The translations under genes were made by a program, and so were the position numbers. Below, one piece after another: positions 24,101-33,458 of a stretch of DNA of 64,000 nucleotides. The notes under the pieces are model-generated. The model saw only the letters and a program-made list of their open reading frames with translations, was not told the origin of the DNA and ran no database searches. Origin of the DNA: Rhizoclosmatium globosum (taxonomy: Eukaryota > Chytridiomycota > Chytridiomycetes > Chytridiales > Chytriomycetaceae). The stretch lies in contig MCGO01000005.1 in the NCBI GenBank assembly GCA_002104985.1, forward strand, positions 434,001 through 498,000, read 5' to 3'. Positions within the stretch are counted from its first letter, which is position 1, and each line of letters begins with the position of its first letter.

Positions 24101-25185
24101 CATTTGGATTGACTAACTCACCACCGACATTCCAAAGAATGATGGACGCTGTACTGGCTGGATATAAGTTTAAATTCGCGTTGGTATACGTCGATGACAT
24201 TATTATATACTCGAATAATGAAGACGAGCATTTTGAACATGTTGAGAAGGTTTTAGCGCGTATGTATAAATACAACTTGAAGATTAAGCCATCAAAGTGT
24301 TCTTTCTTTCATCAAGAGTTACCGTTTTTGGGACATGTTATTTCTAAAGATGGTTTACGTCGAGACCCAGACAAGATTTCGAAATTGCGAAATTGGCCTG
24401 TACCAACTGGAGTAAGACAGTTACAATCATTTTTAGGATTCGGAAATTACTTTCGAAGGTTTATTAAAGACTTCGCGTCAATCGCCGCACCATTGTATTC
24501 GTTGTTGAAGGCAGATAAATCGTGGTTGTGGACTGAGGCGTGTGAGGCTTCATTTCGAAAGTTAATAAGAGCATTATGTGATGATAAAATCTTGTACTTA
24601 CCAGGTGATAATGAAGAGTACATCATCGAATGTGATGCTTCAGGAACAGCGTTGGGCGCTGCACTTTATGCTAAAGGACCAACAGGCAGTAGAGCTGATA
24701 GAAAACCTGTTGCTTTTATTTCGAGAACGCTGAACGAAGCGGAGCAGCGTTATTCGAACACTGATCGCGAGGGACTTGCTGTAATTTGGGCTGTTGGATG
24801 TTTCGACCGATACATTTTCGAGAGACCTGTGACAGTAGAAACTGACCATTCAGCGTTAGTACAACTTTTTAAAGGCGGAGCACTTACGGGAAGATTCGCG
24901 AGATGGGCTTATGCACTCGCTGATTATGATTTAACAATTGTGCACGTTCCTGGAAAGAATCAAATTGTACCGGATACACTTTCGAGAGTCAACTTCACAG
25001 GAGTGAAGAAACCAGTTAAAAAAGAGGCTGATAGTCAAGTGACCAATGGTCAAGTGACTGGGGTTGATAAGGACAACGAGAATACCCCCTCGAAACTTTA
25101 TATGAGACTTACATGTACGCTAAGTTTGCTTCTACGGATGAAGAAAGAGAGTTTGCAAAAAGTGAACATCGACGTTTATTCTTGA
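21142..25185 (+). CDS. Retrotransposon Gag-Pol part: Gag, protease, reverse transcriptase, RNase H
   Basis: 1,347 residues, ATG at 21142. The first third is a Gag-like helical region with a zinc knuckle variant near residue 443 (CHVCGGPHRYAIC, spacing C-x2-C-x3-H-x4-C). The protease motif ALVDSGANHN is near residue 730. Reverse transcriptase runs from about residue 910 to 1150 with FCADFRKLNS, SSIDLASGFWQI, LPFGLTNSPPTFQRMM and the catalytic YVDDIIIYSN near residue 1015. RNase H follows with CDASGTALGAA, NTDREGLAV and TDHSALVQL. The tail VPGKNQIVPDTLSR is typical of Ty3/gypsy elements. The last 24 residues overlap the next ORF and appear to be out-of-frame sequence after a C5 run at 25085-25089. 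Confidence 0.95.
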   Translation: MELNHKFNKSNLTKILKKLAEDFPQHRLVPLQLEAAAVLAEVESSDLESLLSELVATQSQSSQGISTLANHAADLSSNTAKLVNSSADIANHVDNLVGTMGDLKTTVAGLSLGSTSVNVTQLSENYNKTEQLKRRLVQFEKEPLTKQNRVEWRKKFEEFVNDFLSLYPTENDCIKDAILSTTWDLTDPDIKLFKESVTRDPSRANLIKAWHNLLQTSAEQFRLIQRVANTEWIDGNALKEVERRKNENARLGPDGLSAEVLKTRFVHSIPEGVDDKIIQKLWTHEFIVGTSKLGWNSPQVTIDEVAKFLYDKGLNSSSKLKLQGNSTQSEDLDRIRSVERNVEVLIKHLVNEQRQQRRDPSRDRNERERVPSSGPSSGRPYSQSYEHQKLQKALTNLNNTELDPSAWDWKFEHIAEQYNMSVDQRQAWKASNRPVTISCHVCGGPHRYAICPYADRVAEFLRNERAKEASMNKCEPPMIETRAGTNMINRVEPIETSIPESLSFISSPLIEVPFQVVPNKVTESVFSNIVVTETERLQSQTKDLLEKEASVKDGEHEERNYEETPKFILFDKVRREVEPINREIPHEESVNPKSEAFEAQISEPIRYEWIAISEKEIRKYEPKHRDSIVTSKPLKNSVMVNRKRQEFGYLDRNKPKRLLNVQWENCIIGIFEDGSGAVAKVTDQAGIDYRKITQNLREFSSYTMLERSYRIATISLFVESIHFSDALVDSGANHNKDSMDFFNSFVRKPELYRYKTLRTTKGISGAMTMIGFFYADVYIGERNGYKRRVKFSLVPGLPRPIILGTPAIKQFEMDLCFSIDRLFYGPLLKERNFTNKYGESIINRQRMSVPLKYYEEYVVDDVPTVNLIEAVELKPMEGRVLIVNVDRKLTDEGSNRNCLVQGLSVLAKKADGNWRFCADFRKLNSITVPDRYPLPRIDETFDRVAGKHYFSSIDLASGFWQIPMDEESKEKTAFISSQGLYHFRVLPFGLTNSPPTFQRMMDAVLAGYKFKFALVYVDDIIIYSNNEDEHFEHVEKVLARMYKYNLKIKPSKCSFFHQELPFLGHVISKDGLRRDPDKISKLRNWPVPTGVRQLQSFLGFGNYFRRFIKDFASIAAPLYSLLKADKSWLWTEACEASFRKLIRALCDDKILYLPGDNEEYIIECDASGTALGAALYAKGPTGSRADRKPVAFISRTLNEAEQRYSNTDREGLAVIWAVGCFDRYIFERPVTVETDHSALVQLFKGGALTGRFARWAYALADYDLTIVHVPGKNQIVPDTLSRVNFTGVKKPVKKEADSQVTNGQVTGVDKDNENTPSKLYMRLTCTLSLLLRMKKESLQKVNIDVYS

Positions 25186-26294
25186 AAACTTATGCATCAG
25201 AAGACGTAGCAAAAGCAGCAGAACCGGAAAGTACTCATGAATTAGTGACTGATCTTGGAACAAGATTAATGAAGAAATCGAAGACTGATAAAAGAATTCA
25301 GAGTTTACGCGACTTACGCAAAAAGAAACGACAGCCGCCAGGACTACCAATTTCGAAAAGTATTAATGTTTCAACGTGGAATATCAACGGATTGCGTAGC
25401 TTACTGAAAAATTATGATGAGAAACACAACCTCAAGTTGTTGCCTTTAACAGAGAGAGTTGAGCATTTCTTGAGTTCTCAGAGATGTAGTATTGTGTGTC
25501 TACAAGAGACGCGCATGGGTACAAATAATAAAAGTAAGAACCTATTCGCCGCTTTGAAGAACTTACCAAATTGGAACTGTTCGTTGAATGATGCTGAGAC
25601 AGGATATGCCGGAGTTGCGACTCTGTGGAGAAAAGAACTCAACGGAAGGTGTGAAGTTAAAACCGTTGAAGGAATGGAACGAATAGAGGAAGGAAATACT
25701 CTTGTATATGAAGGTGACAAAGGACGAGTGTTAACCCTAAAGTTGGGAGATATTGCAATAGTAAACACTTACGTACCTAGTGGAATGCGCCACTTAGAAC
25801 GACAGGACTACAAGTTGAAATTCTTGAATGACCTTAAAATACATTGTGATAAGCTGCGAGAAGAACACCTTGTGATTCTGATGGGTGATTTGAATGTTGC
25901 GCCGACGTTAGAAGATACTTCACCAATTATTAAAGAAGAAAACTTACAAAGTAGGTTTCCATCCACTATAAGTAAAGAGGAACAGGATTGGTTTGAATCA
26001 ATGACTGAAAAGTACCATGATGCCTTTCGAGTGAAACATCCGAAGGATATGGGCGCAACTTGGTTGTTGAAAGCTAAGAATCAAACTGAGTACCCATTCT
26101 GGAGAATTGACCACGTTTTGATTGACAAACGAATTGAACCAGAAGGATTCGACGTGCGTGTAGACGCAGATACGAGTGGTAGTGACCATTTGAGACTCGA
26201 GTTACACACTAACTTGAAGGGATTTCCTGCAAAGCTAGGAGGGGATATTCTTGTTGATTCAACAGAATGGATAGGGAAGAACAAAGTCAAATAG
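25113..26294 (+). CDS. Retrotransposon ExoIII/APE-type endonuclease (EEP) domain
   Basis: 393 residues, entered from the preceding ORF by a -1 change at the C5 run near 25085. After a basic linker, residues about 85-375 form a complete endonuclease/exonuclease/phosphatase fold of the ExoIII/APE1 class. The conserved sites are all present: STWNINGLRS (metal-binding Asn), VCLQETRM (catalytic Glu), NTYVPSG (Tyr), LMGDLNVAPT (Asp and Asn), PFWRIDHVLID (Asp) and SGSDHLRLEL (Asp-His). Such nucleases nick DNA in LINE-type retrotransposition and base excision repair; in this LTR element the role is unknown. It ends in the other frame of the integrase ORF. Confidence 0.9.
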   Translation: MYAKFASTDEEREFAKSEHRRLFLKTYASEDVAKAAEPESTHELVTDLGTRLMKKSKTDKRIQSLRDLRKKKRQPPGLPISKSINVSTWNINGLRSLLKNYDEKHNLKLLPLTERVEHFLSSQRCSIVCLQETRMGTNNKSKNLFAALKNLPNWNCSLNDAETGYAGVATLWRKELNGRCEVKTVEGMERIEEGNTLVYEGDKGRVLTLKLGDIAIVNTYVPSGMRHLERQDYKLKFLNDLKIHCDKLREEHLVILMGDLNVAPTLEDTSPIIKEENLQSRFPSTISKEEQDWFESMTEKYHDAFRVKHPKDMGATWLLKAKNQTEYPFWRIDHVLIDKRIEPEGFDVRVDADTSGSDHLRLELHTNLKGFPAKLGGDILVDSTEWIGKNKVK

Positions 26295-29164
26295 GTGTGG
26301 ACTTCTCAACGTTTGTGAACGAATCAATAGAACTCTGCGAGACGGAGTTAGAAATCAACTTAGGAGTGATGTCATTTACACAAGGTGAATCAATAAAGAC
26401 ATGGCGGGAGAAACAATTGGCCGACCCATATTTTGGACCAATTATTCGCTTTAAGGAGAAGTTTGAAATACCTGAGGGTTTTGACGCAGAGACCATGGCT
26501 AACCGCTCAAAGAGAATGATTTTGGATCTTAATGGGTTGCTATTCTTTGTATCTGACTTAAATGAGAACGTCGTCAGACGTGCTGCAGGAAGAATATCAC
26601 TTTGTGTTCCCGATTCCTTGAGAAGGATTATCTTAGAACGTCACCATGATGATATTTATGCTGGACATTTTGGACATGCAAAAGTGTTACCTGTCTTGTT
26701 GGACAGATTTTGGTGGCCTGATATTGTTAAAGACCTAAAGAACCATGTAGAATCCTGTGAAACTTGTAACAAATCCAAAGACTTTCCTATGAAAACAGGA
26801 TACCTACATCTTATTCCCTTGGGAGAGTTTCCAATGGAAAGAACATTTTTGGACTTCATGGATACTGGAAAAGAAAATGACGAGGGTAATCGTTATATTA
26901 TGGTTTGGGTGGACAGTTTCACAAAATGGGCTGAGGCCATCCCTATTCCTGACTTAACAGCAGAGACAGTCTGTGAGGCCTTAGTGACAAAAATATTTTG
27001 TAGGTATGGAGTACCAGTATTCCTTCATACAGATGGTGGACCACCATTAGACAGTGTAATGATGCACCAAATGAGTCGTTGGCTGGGTTTTGAGAAGACT
27101 TTTACAGCTCCATATTGGCCAAGAGCGAATGGACCTGCAGAGAGAATGATTAAAACCTTATCACAGGAGATAAGAGCCTATATTGATAAGTTCAAGTTTG
27201 ATGATTGGGAGAAAATACTCCCTTTTGTGTTGTTTGCATACAGGACACATCCTCATGGAACTACAAATGAGACACCCTACTTTGCTTGGCATGGTAGAGA
27301 CCCTAGATTACCAACGGATATGTTTGTAGGTATTAGCCCACAGGATGTAAATCCTGATGACAATGCCTATGAAGTTGAAACTGAAGCAGTTGCTGCAGAA
27401 ACCAATTTGAAGTTGGATGAAGATGACTGGGTGCCAGACCCTTGGGGTGATGGACATCCTAGGATAGCTGTAGCACACTTTTCTAGTGTAGAACAATTTA
27501 ACACCAAGTGTTGTAAACACTTGTATGGATATGCAAAAGAAGACCAACCTTTGTGGAGCACACTGAAAGGTTTATTTGAGAAACATGAGTTGGACATACT
27601 CTGTTTGGTGTATGACCCTAAGACAAAGTCTAAAGTGAGCCCATTTCCAAGCCATTTCTATGTGAAAGGAACAATGCGTGTGGACTTACGCGATTCTGTT
27701 TATCGGCTTTGTCCAGGAAAGTTGCCTGATTTTAAAGAACGGATGGGTAGTGTTCCTGTCTCTAGATTAGTTGCTGTTTACAGCCGAGCCTCAGCTTTAG
27801 AGATTGGACCTCCTCCGGGGGATTTAACTTATAATGAAGGTCAGGTTGTTATAACCTTGGGACGTGTTAATTCAGTGGGAGTACTTAAATGTACTTATCG
27901 GGCATACGCAGATGGTAAACATCAAGATAAAACCTTGGACTTGGTTGACCCAAGATCACAAGACATACTCTTGAGTAATGCAAAACCACTTTGGGATAAT
28001 GCTGGGAAGGTATGGTTGGTTGAATACCCAAGGTATTCTGTTACTGTTGAAAATACTGAGACCTTTGTCTACGAAGCTGGGCGTGGTAATTTCTATGAAG
28101 TCTTTGTAGATGAAGTCGATGACCAGCACATTGAGGCTGAAGAGGTAAATCCTGTAGTAGATGTGCGTAAGCTAAATGGCGAAGAGCGACGAAAATTGTT
28201 TATGCGTTACATCCTCAAAGGACTTCATGCAGCGCAGAGCATCATTAAGGATAAAGTAGCAAAAGAAAAACAACGTTTGGCTGAGAAATCTCAAGAGTAT
28301 GATAAGGCTCCTTATGAGTTTGATATTGGTGACCGTGCTTGGATGGCAGTACCTTTGGAAACTGAGATGCAACGTCTTGGAGCTCCTAAGAAGTTTATCT
28401 TCCGTTGGGTGGGACCAGTGCGCATCCATGATCGTTTAAAGGGTGATGCTGGAACCATGTACAAAGTTGTAGAAACTTTTCCTAATAGTGAGATTGTTTC
28501 TAGAGACGTTCATGTGAGTCGTTTGAGACCATATACTTACCGTAGACCTATTGAGTCTGCAGAAAAAGCTATCCCTCAGCAAACAAAAGAGGAGGAATTA
28601 GCAGCTGAAGTAGCTGAATGGAAGAAAAAGGGTAGGATTATCTTTACAAGACGACCTGTCTTTTCTCATGAACCTTTGTTTACAACCCATCCTTCCTTGA
28701 GAAGAAAGATGGAGGAATATGACCATACAGAGGATAATGATCCTCTTCACCGGATTGTGAAAGTTACCCATGTGGGACGTGAAGGTAACCATTTCTTCTA
28801 TGTTGTGAAACTTCAGGGTGTGAGAGAACTTCAGATTCATACTGATGATACCTTACCTGAGGAAACTAAGAAGATCTTCTGGGGTTATCAGAAGCAAATC
28901 CAGGGTTCAGCCTATCAGACTTATAAGAAGTGGATTGATGAGCGGTACAAAGGTGTTGATGCACTGCCAAGGGATATTGTACCTGATGACCAGTTCTTAT
29001 TGGGACCTGTGAGTGTAGGACCTTATATTACAAAAGCAAAAGCCGCCTCCAAGAAGAGTGCGAGGAAGCCGCAACGAGATGTTGTGCAAAGAGAACCAGA
29101 GCAACCTCTGAGACGTAGCTCGCGAAACACAAGCGCGAGGATGGTGGAAGATGAGGAGGTGTAG
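26267..29164 (+). CDS. Retrotransposon integrase with chromodomain-like C-terminus
   Basis: 965 residues, overlapping the nuclease ORF by 28 nt in the -1 frame. The HHCC zinc domain is ERHHDDIYAGHFGH followed by CETCNKS. The DDE core has FLDFMDTG, FLHTDGGPP and PYWPRANGPAERMI, then the usual WEKILPFVLFAYRT. A middle region of about 350 residues includes FDIGDRAWMAVPLE and VSRLRPYTYR, which match the C-terminal GPY/F-type region. Near residues 825-880, HRIVKVTHVGREGNHFFYVV is chromodomain-like, which in related elements targets chromatin. The tail is basic (KKSARKPQR) and ends EDEEV. Composition is clearly coding throughout, with no internal stop. Confidence 0.93.
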   Translation: MDREEQSQIGVDFSTFVNESIELCETELEINLGVMSFTQGESIKTWREKQLADPYFGPIIRFKEKFEIPEGFDAETMANRSKRMILDLNGLLFFVSDLNENVVRRAAGRISLCVPDSLRRIILERHHDDIYAGHFGHAKVLPVLLDRFWWPDIVKDLKNHVESCETCNKSKDFPMKTGYLHLIPLGEFPMERTFLDFMDTGKENDEGNRYIMVWVDSFTKWAEAIPIPDLTAETVCEALVTKIFCRYGVPVFLHTDGGPPLDSVMMHQMSRWLGFEKTFTAPYWPRANGPAERMIKTLSQEIRAYIDKFKFDDWEKILPFVLFAYRTHPHGTTNETPYFAWHGRDPRLPTDMFVGISPQDVNPDDNAYEVETEAVAAETNLKLDEDDWVPDPWGDGHPRIAVAHFSSVEQFNTKCCKHLYGYAKEDQPLWSTLKGLFEKHELDILCLVYDPKTKSKVSPFPSHFYVKGTMRVDLRDSVYRLCPGKLPDFKERMGSVPVSRLVAVYSRASALEIGPPPGDLTYNEGQVVITLGRVNSVGVLKCTYRAYADGKHQDKTLDLVDPRSQDILLSNAKPLWDNAGKVWLVEYPRYSVTVENTETFVYEAGRGNFYEVFVDEVDDQHIEAEEVNPVVDVRKLNGEERRKLFMRYILKGLHAAQSIIKDKVAKEKQRLAEKSQEYDKAPYEFDIGDRAWMAVPLETEMQRLGAPKKFIFRWVGPVRIHDRLKGDAGTMYKVVETFPNSEIVSRDVHVSRLRPYTYRRPIESAEKAIPQQTKEEELAAEVAEWKKKGRIIFTRRPVFSHEPLFTTHPSLRRKMEEYDHTEDNDPLHRIVKVTHVGREGNHFFYVVKLQGVRELQIHTDDTLPEETKKIFWGYQKQIQGSAYQTYKKWIDERYKGVDALPRDIVPDDQFLLGPVSVGPYITKAKAASKKSARKPQRDVVQREPEQPLRRSSRNTSARMVEDEEV

Positions 29165-29261
29165 GTGTTGTTTGGAAAGGGAGTTGTGTTGATGTTGGGA
29201 TTGTAGGGATAAGGTTAGGTGTATATCCAAGGGACGGATATAGTGTTGAAAAAGAGGCTAC

Positions 29262-30309
29262 TGCAACGTGCACAGGGTGTAGTTGCTGGGTTTCTATGGG
29301 TTCCTAGGGAGTTAGACTAGACTAGACTTAGACTTAGATTTTCGCGCGTTTTATTTAACTTCTTTTCATTATCTTTACTGTTGTGTTGTTTTTGATTTTG
29401 ATTGGGGAATCCAGGGAACAATGGAAATAAAAAGTTACTGGAAACAAAAGAGCAGGCCTCTTGAGTGGAGCAAAGGGGAAGCTATGGGCGCTTCTACGAG
29501 CGAGGGGGAATACGGGATACAGATGGGCGTGGCCGCTCTTCGGGAGACGTCACCGTAGGCCAGTGTCTTGGACGACTACCCCGAGCGAGTAACCTTTGGT
29601 AACGAAGACTAACTAGTCAGCTGAGTTATGGAGGACTCAGAAGGGAATCTGATTATCAACGAGTTCACCGATCACAATACTGGAGCATAGGTTGAAATGG
29701 TGTTACAGGATTGTGTCGTTATTATAGTAAGGTTTGAGGTGTTGGATATGTTGCATCAAGGGAAGTAGGAAATGTCGAGCGGTACTCGATATGGATTATG
29801 GATCTTTGTCGCCTACAAGGAGGATTATGGATGAGCTAGTAATTTAGTATGTTGATCTACTCTAGACTTCGAACGGAACCATAACCTAGAGCAGTGGGTA
29901 CTGTGTATTAAACTTGGGGATGAGCGGGCCGGTTACTAGAACGGAAGTGTCACTTGGGATTGCGGCTTATACTGAAATAATAGCGAACGTGTTGTAGGAG
30001 CGTAGTTGATCTTTGAGGGCTTGCGCCTCAGAGAAGGTCGGATAGTGATGTGTATGATTATAAGAAGGTCGACGGACTGACTGGATTATAGGAAGGGATT
30101 GGGTGAACGAGGATTAATGATGTGTTTATTCTAGTTAGTTATTTTATGACCGAGATCTTAGAGTCTTGAGAGCGTAGTTCATACGGCGTTCAGAACTATT
30201 GAGGCCAGGAGGGACCACTGAACGACGATTTCCAGTGTGCTTTTACTTCAAGTAGAGTGTAGCTAGGGAGAGCATGACCTAGGGGAGAGATGAATATCTA
30301 CTTGTTGCA
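29262..30309 (+). repeat. 3' LTR of the retrotransposon
   Basis: 1,048 bp starting TGCAACG and ending GTTGCA, just after a polypurine tract and just before the AAGA duplication. The first 664 nt match the 5' terminal repeat; the remaining 384 nt (29926-30309) have no partner at the 5' end. The short inverted termini and restoration of the host reading frame fix its end. Confidence 0.88.
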
Positions 30310-30313
30310 AAGA
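30310..30313 (+). repeat. Right target-site duplication AAGA
   Basis: Copy of AAGA at 20436-20439. Deleting the element plus one AAGA rebuilds codons AAG AAA GGA ATC in the host frame. Confidence 0.85.
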
Positions 30314-31704
30314 AAGGAATCTCAATCACCGAAATAGAAAATGTGGATCCATCATCTTGCCGACAACTCAACCGCCTATACGAACTAAGTCTCGTTGCCA
30401 TTGAAATCTCACTGTGGGTCATCTCATTTTACATGGACTGGGAGCCTGTAGAAACATACCTCAAATCCGGTCCCTGCACACTACCAACATTTTACACGCC
30501 ATGGAACATGACCACAGAACTAGAAACCTGGGTAGGCTCCAACACAGATTTCGGAACCCTCGCCGCATATGGCCTTCCCACAACCAACGGCCTCATTGGC
30601 GGAACAGCTGCAACCCCAAAACAACCCCCAACATACGCCTTCCAAATGAACGGCCCCGGAATCGCATTCGTCATCTCCACAGTCTGCATGTCCCCCAAAC
30701 CAATCCCATACCCAAACACAACACACACAAGCAGTCTCATCATCTCAGACCAGTTCTGGGGTGAAATGTACAGCGTTGGGTTACAACTCCGTTTCCCCGC
30801 TGGCACACACGCGTGGAAACAGTACTCCCATCAAGATATAACACAAACATGTCAACTAGACCTCGTCTTTGGCGCTGCGGACATCACGTTCGCATACATT
30901 TCGGATGTGTGGGGATCCATCAGTCCGTCTGGACTCAAGGAGATCAAAATCAACGAGGATATTGTCATCACACCAGATAATTCGGTACAGTTTGATTTCG
31001 GGACACTGCATCTTGCGTTTGGGGCAACAGAGCAATTGTATCAGAATTTGACGGCGTCGGTTAGGGAAGGGATACGGATTTTGTTGAACGATTCAGATAT
31101 GGTGTCAGTTGTAACGAGAGGGGATACAGCGTCGTCATTGATTTGGGGATTGAATGAAGATGGGCTTTATGATCCAGCAAAGACGTGGAATGCGTTGTCT
31201 GGAGCCGTTGCTGTGATTTCACACTATGTTTTGGATCAGAATGATAACACAGAGAGCTCTGTTTGTGAGTTTCGCGGGCTGGCTGGATGGGGGAAAATTG
31301 CGTCGCCATTATGGGCGACATGGACTGTAAATTCATTGGTGTTGGTTGGGTTTGTTATGGAAATAATCGTTTTGGCATCATGGCTTGTGGTTGTTGGTGG
31401 AGGTGAACACATTGACCGTTGTATCGCAATGATCGACAAACCCCTTAGAACGATATATGTAAGTATACATAGTTGCGAGATTGAATAATAATGACTTTGG
31501 CAGTACATGCGAGAATCAGCAGGTCGGCTGGTAACAAAAATTCGAGGAAAGGATATTGGCGATATATCACTACATCAGCATTTAGAAAAGGTCAAGGTGA
31601 GGTTCGGAGAAGATAAGAGGACTCGTGGGGAAGAAGTTGGTACTCTCATTTTGGCTGAACCATCAAGAGTAGTCAAAGCGTCCAGACACAGGAAACTAGT
31701 CTAA
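30314..31704 (+). pseudogene. 3' half of the multi-TM protein gene split by the retrotransposon
   Basis: Exons 30314-31458 and 31504-31704 (GT-AG intron, phase 0) continue the frame that stops at 20439. A membrane helix (LYELSLVAIEISLWVISFYM) is followed by a luminal or extracellular domain of about 300 residues with N-glycosylation sites (NMT, NTT, NLT, NDS), a second helix (VNSLVLVGFVMEIIVLASWL) and a basic cytoplasmic tail ending RHRKLV. With the 5' half this makes a four-helix membrane protein of about 732 residues. No named family was recognised. Confidence 0.82.
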
Positions 31705-31747
31705 GAAAGATGAGATAATAAAAATTGGTAATTAATATACATTATGT

Positions 31748-33458
31748 TTATATCTTGTTTTGAAAAAAGATTCTGGACGAATCACCAGCACTTTTCGAAG
31801 TCGACCCATCCTCCAATTTACGCCTCTTGAGTTCGTGTTTAATCAATTTTGACGGGGGAGCCTTCAATATTGGTGGATGATCTGGAACAGGAATCCATTT
31901 CACAACATCATCGTCAACTTCTGCATCATGACCATTCGATTCATCCACGATTGAATCCTTTTTCAAGCCCAATCCTTTTTCATAGTTGAGTTCATTCAGT
32001 TGAGATGGCTGGACTGTTAATGGGAGACAAAATGCTGTGGACAACTCGGCACAGACCGAGTTCATTTCGGATAGTGTGCCAAGAAGAGAGTGAATAGCTT
32101 GCTTTTCGCCGGCTGTTAGCGTTGTTTGATTTTGAGGTATTTTGTTGGGTGAACCTGGGTTTAACCCTTGTTTGAGAGTGCTGAAGATTGTAGGTCCATC
32201 AAATGAGGGGAATGCGTTCTTTTTCTCCAACAGTGGTTGAAGCTCCTCCTTGATGAGTTGGTTCATTGGTTTTAGAAGTTCATAGTACGTTTTATGGTCC
32301 TCATACTTTTCACTGTAGAATAGAATAGTAATGGCAATTAGAACCACTACGGATACTTTTTAAAAAAGAGAAAAAATACATACAGTTGATAGCCCCAGTT
32401 ATTTCCGTAATCCATCAGTAATTCCTCGCCTTGAGCAATATCTTTGACAGCAACCAAAAAGACAAAAGGCCAACCGAGAATCAAGAGCTCCATGCGTTCA
32501 ACATTGGGTTCTCTACATGTATTCACCCCACGAACGTGTTTTCCAGGATCTTCGTCGGGGCTTAGCTGCGTAACGTCATTAACTTCCCAGACCCATCCAT
32601 AGTATCCAGCTGTTGGGTCTCCTTCAAGCACAAACGTTCCTTCATCGTCCATATTCATTTCTTGAGAGAGATTTGACGCGTCTTTCGCCACGTCCTTCTT
32701 TTTCAGTCCTTTCCGTTTTGGGGATGGAGTTGGTGGGTTCAACAATGGTGGGAGGGCTGTCGCAGTACTCTTTTTGGCAGTAGTTTTGCGAATGCTTGCC
32801 GCATTTGGAGCGAGCGCTTCGACTTCAAAGGTCTGCGATTGAGAGGCTGTAAGGACAACGTTGTTTGAGAATGGCCACTCACATAGCGCTCACGCAGGTA
32901 CCGATCTTCGACGCCCGTGTCCTTCTGAAAGTCAAAGTCGTAGTGATACGTTCCGTCAAAGAGGCCGATGATGCGACCCTTCTTGATTGGCTCAGTTGCA
33001 ACAACGGCCTTTGAAACCCGTTTTGTGAGAACCAAGTTTGAGTTTGAGTTTGAGTCCACGGCGACGACACGAACCGGCGCCTCAATCTTGAACGGTTGTT
33101 TTGTTGCTGAAGTTGTTGAACCTGATTGGGCGGCAACGAATCGGCCAACGAGACGCGCGGCGACGGCAGAACAAACGTTGTCGTCGCCGCTCTTCACTTG
33201 CCCGACCCGAACTTCGTCGATCCCGCAAAACACTGTCCCAGCAAATGCACTGGAAAACCCGTCGAGCCCGCGGAGCCACGTCCGCTTCGGACAAAAGGCC
33301 GCACTGTGGAACTGCCCTTCCTCCAGCCCGGGTCCACTGAACATTGCATGCAGTTCTCCCTGGCTGCCTCCACTGCGGTGTCGCTCGAGGAACACCTCTA
33401 CTGCCTTGGTAAACCGTGTCAATGCCTTGCTCTCTCCTTCACCCTTCCCAAATTTCAT
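31748..33458 (-). CDS. SET-domain protein (putative lysine methyltransferase)
   Basis: Exons 33458-32883, 32832-32384 and 32312-31748 give 529 residues. The SET domain starts at VVATEPIKKGRIIGLFDGTY and ends at IAQGEELLMDYGNNWGYQ, with a long insert between. The usual NHxCxPN motif appears as NTCREPNVE, so the His is replaced, while the terminal G-E-E-L...DYG motif is intact. The acceptor CAATCGCAG was preferred over an upstream CTTACAG because only it keeps phase. The C-terminal 190 residues are helical and unlike known modules. It may modify histones or other proteins; activity is uncertain because of the altered motif. Confidence 0.78.

Larger units (their letters stand above)
20440..30309 (+). 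mobile_element. Ty3/gypsy-type LTR retrotransposon carrying an ExoIII/APE-like endonuclease
   Basis: 9,870 bp, bounded by TG...CA and by the AAGA duplication. Order: 5' LTR, gag-like region with zinc knuckle, aspartic protease, reverse transcriptase, RNase H, ExoIII/APE-type nuclease, HHCC/DDE integrase, chromodomain-like C-terminus, 3' LTR. The RT-RNase H-integrase order is that of Metaviridae (Ty3/gypsy). A polypurine stretch GAAAAAGAGG at 29248-29257 sits just before the 3' LTR, as expected for plus-strand priming. I could not find a convincing tRNA primer-binding site after the 5' LTR. Coding capacity is split over three overlapping frames, each entered by a -1 change. Near-identical terminal repeats indicate recent insertion. 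Confidence 0.93.

Noticed and set aside
25113..26294. A LINE nested within the LTR element as source of the nuclease
   Set aside because: There is no second reverse transcriptase, poly-A tail or target duplication, and coding sequence runs smoothly from RNase H through the nuclease to integrase.
29926..30309. A separate solo element next to the retrotransposon
   Set aside because: The stretch ends in CA directly before the AAGA duplication, and the host frame resumes exactly there, so it belongs to the 3' LTR.
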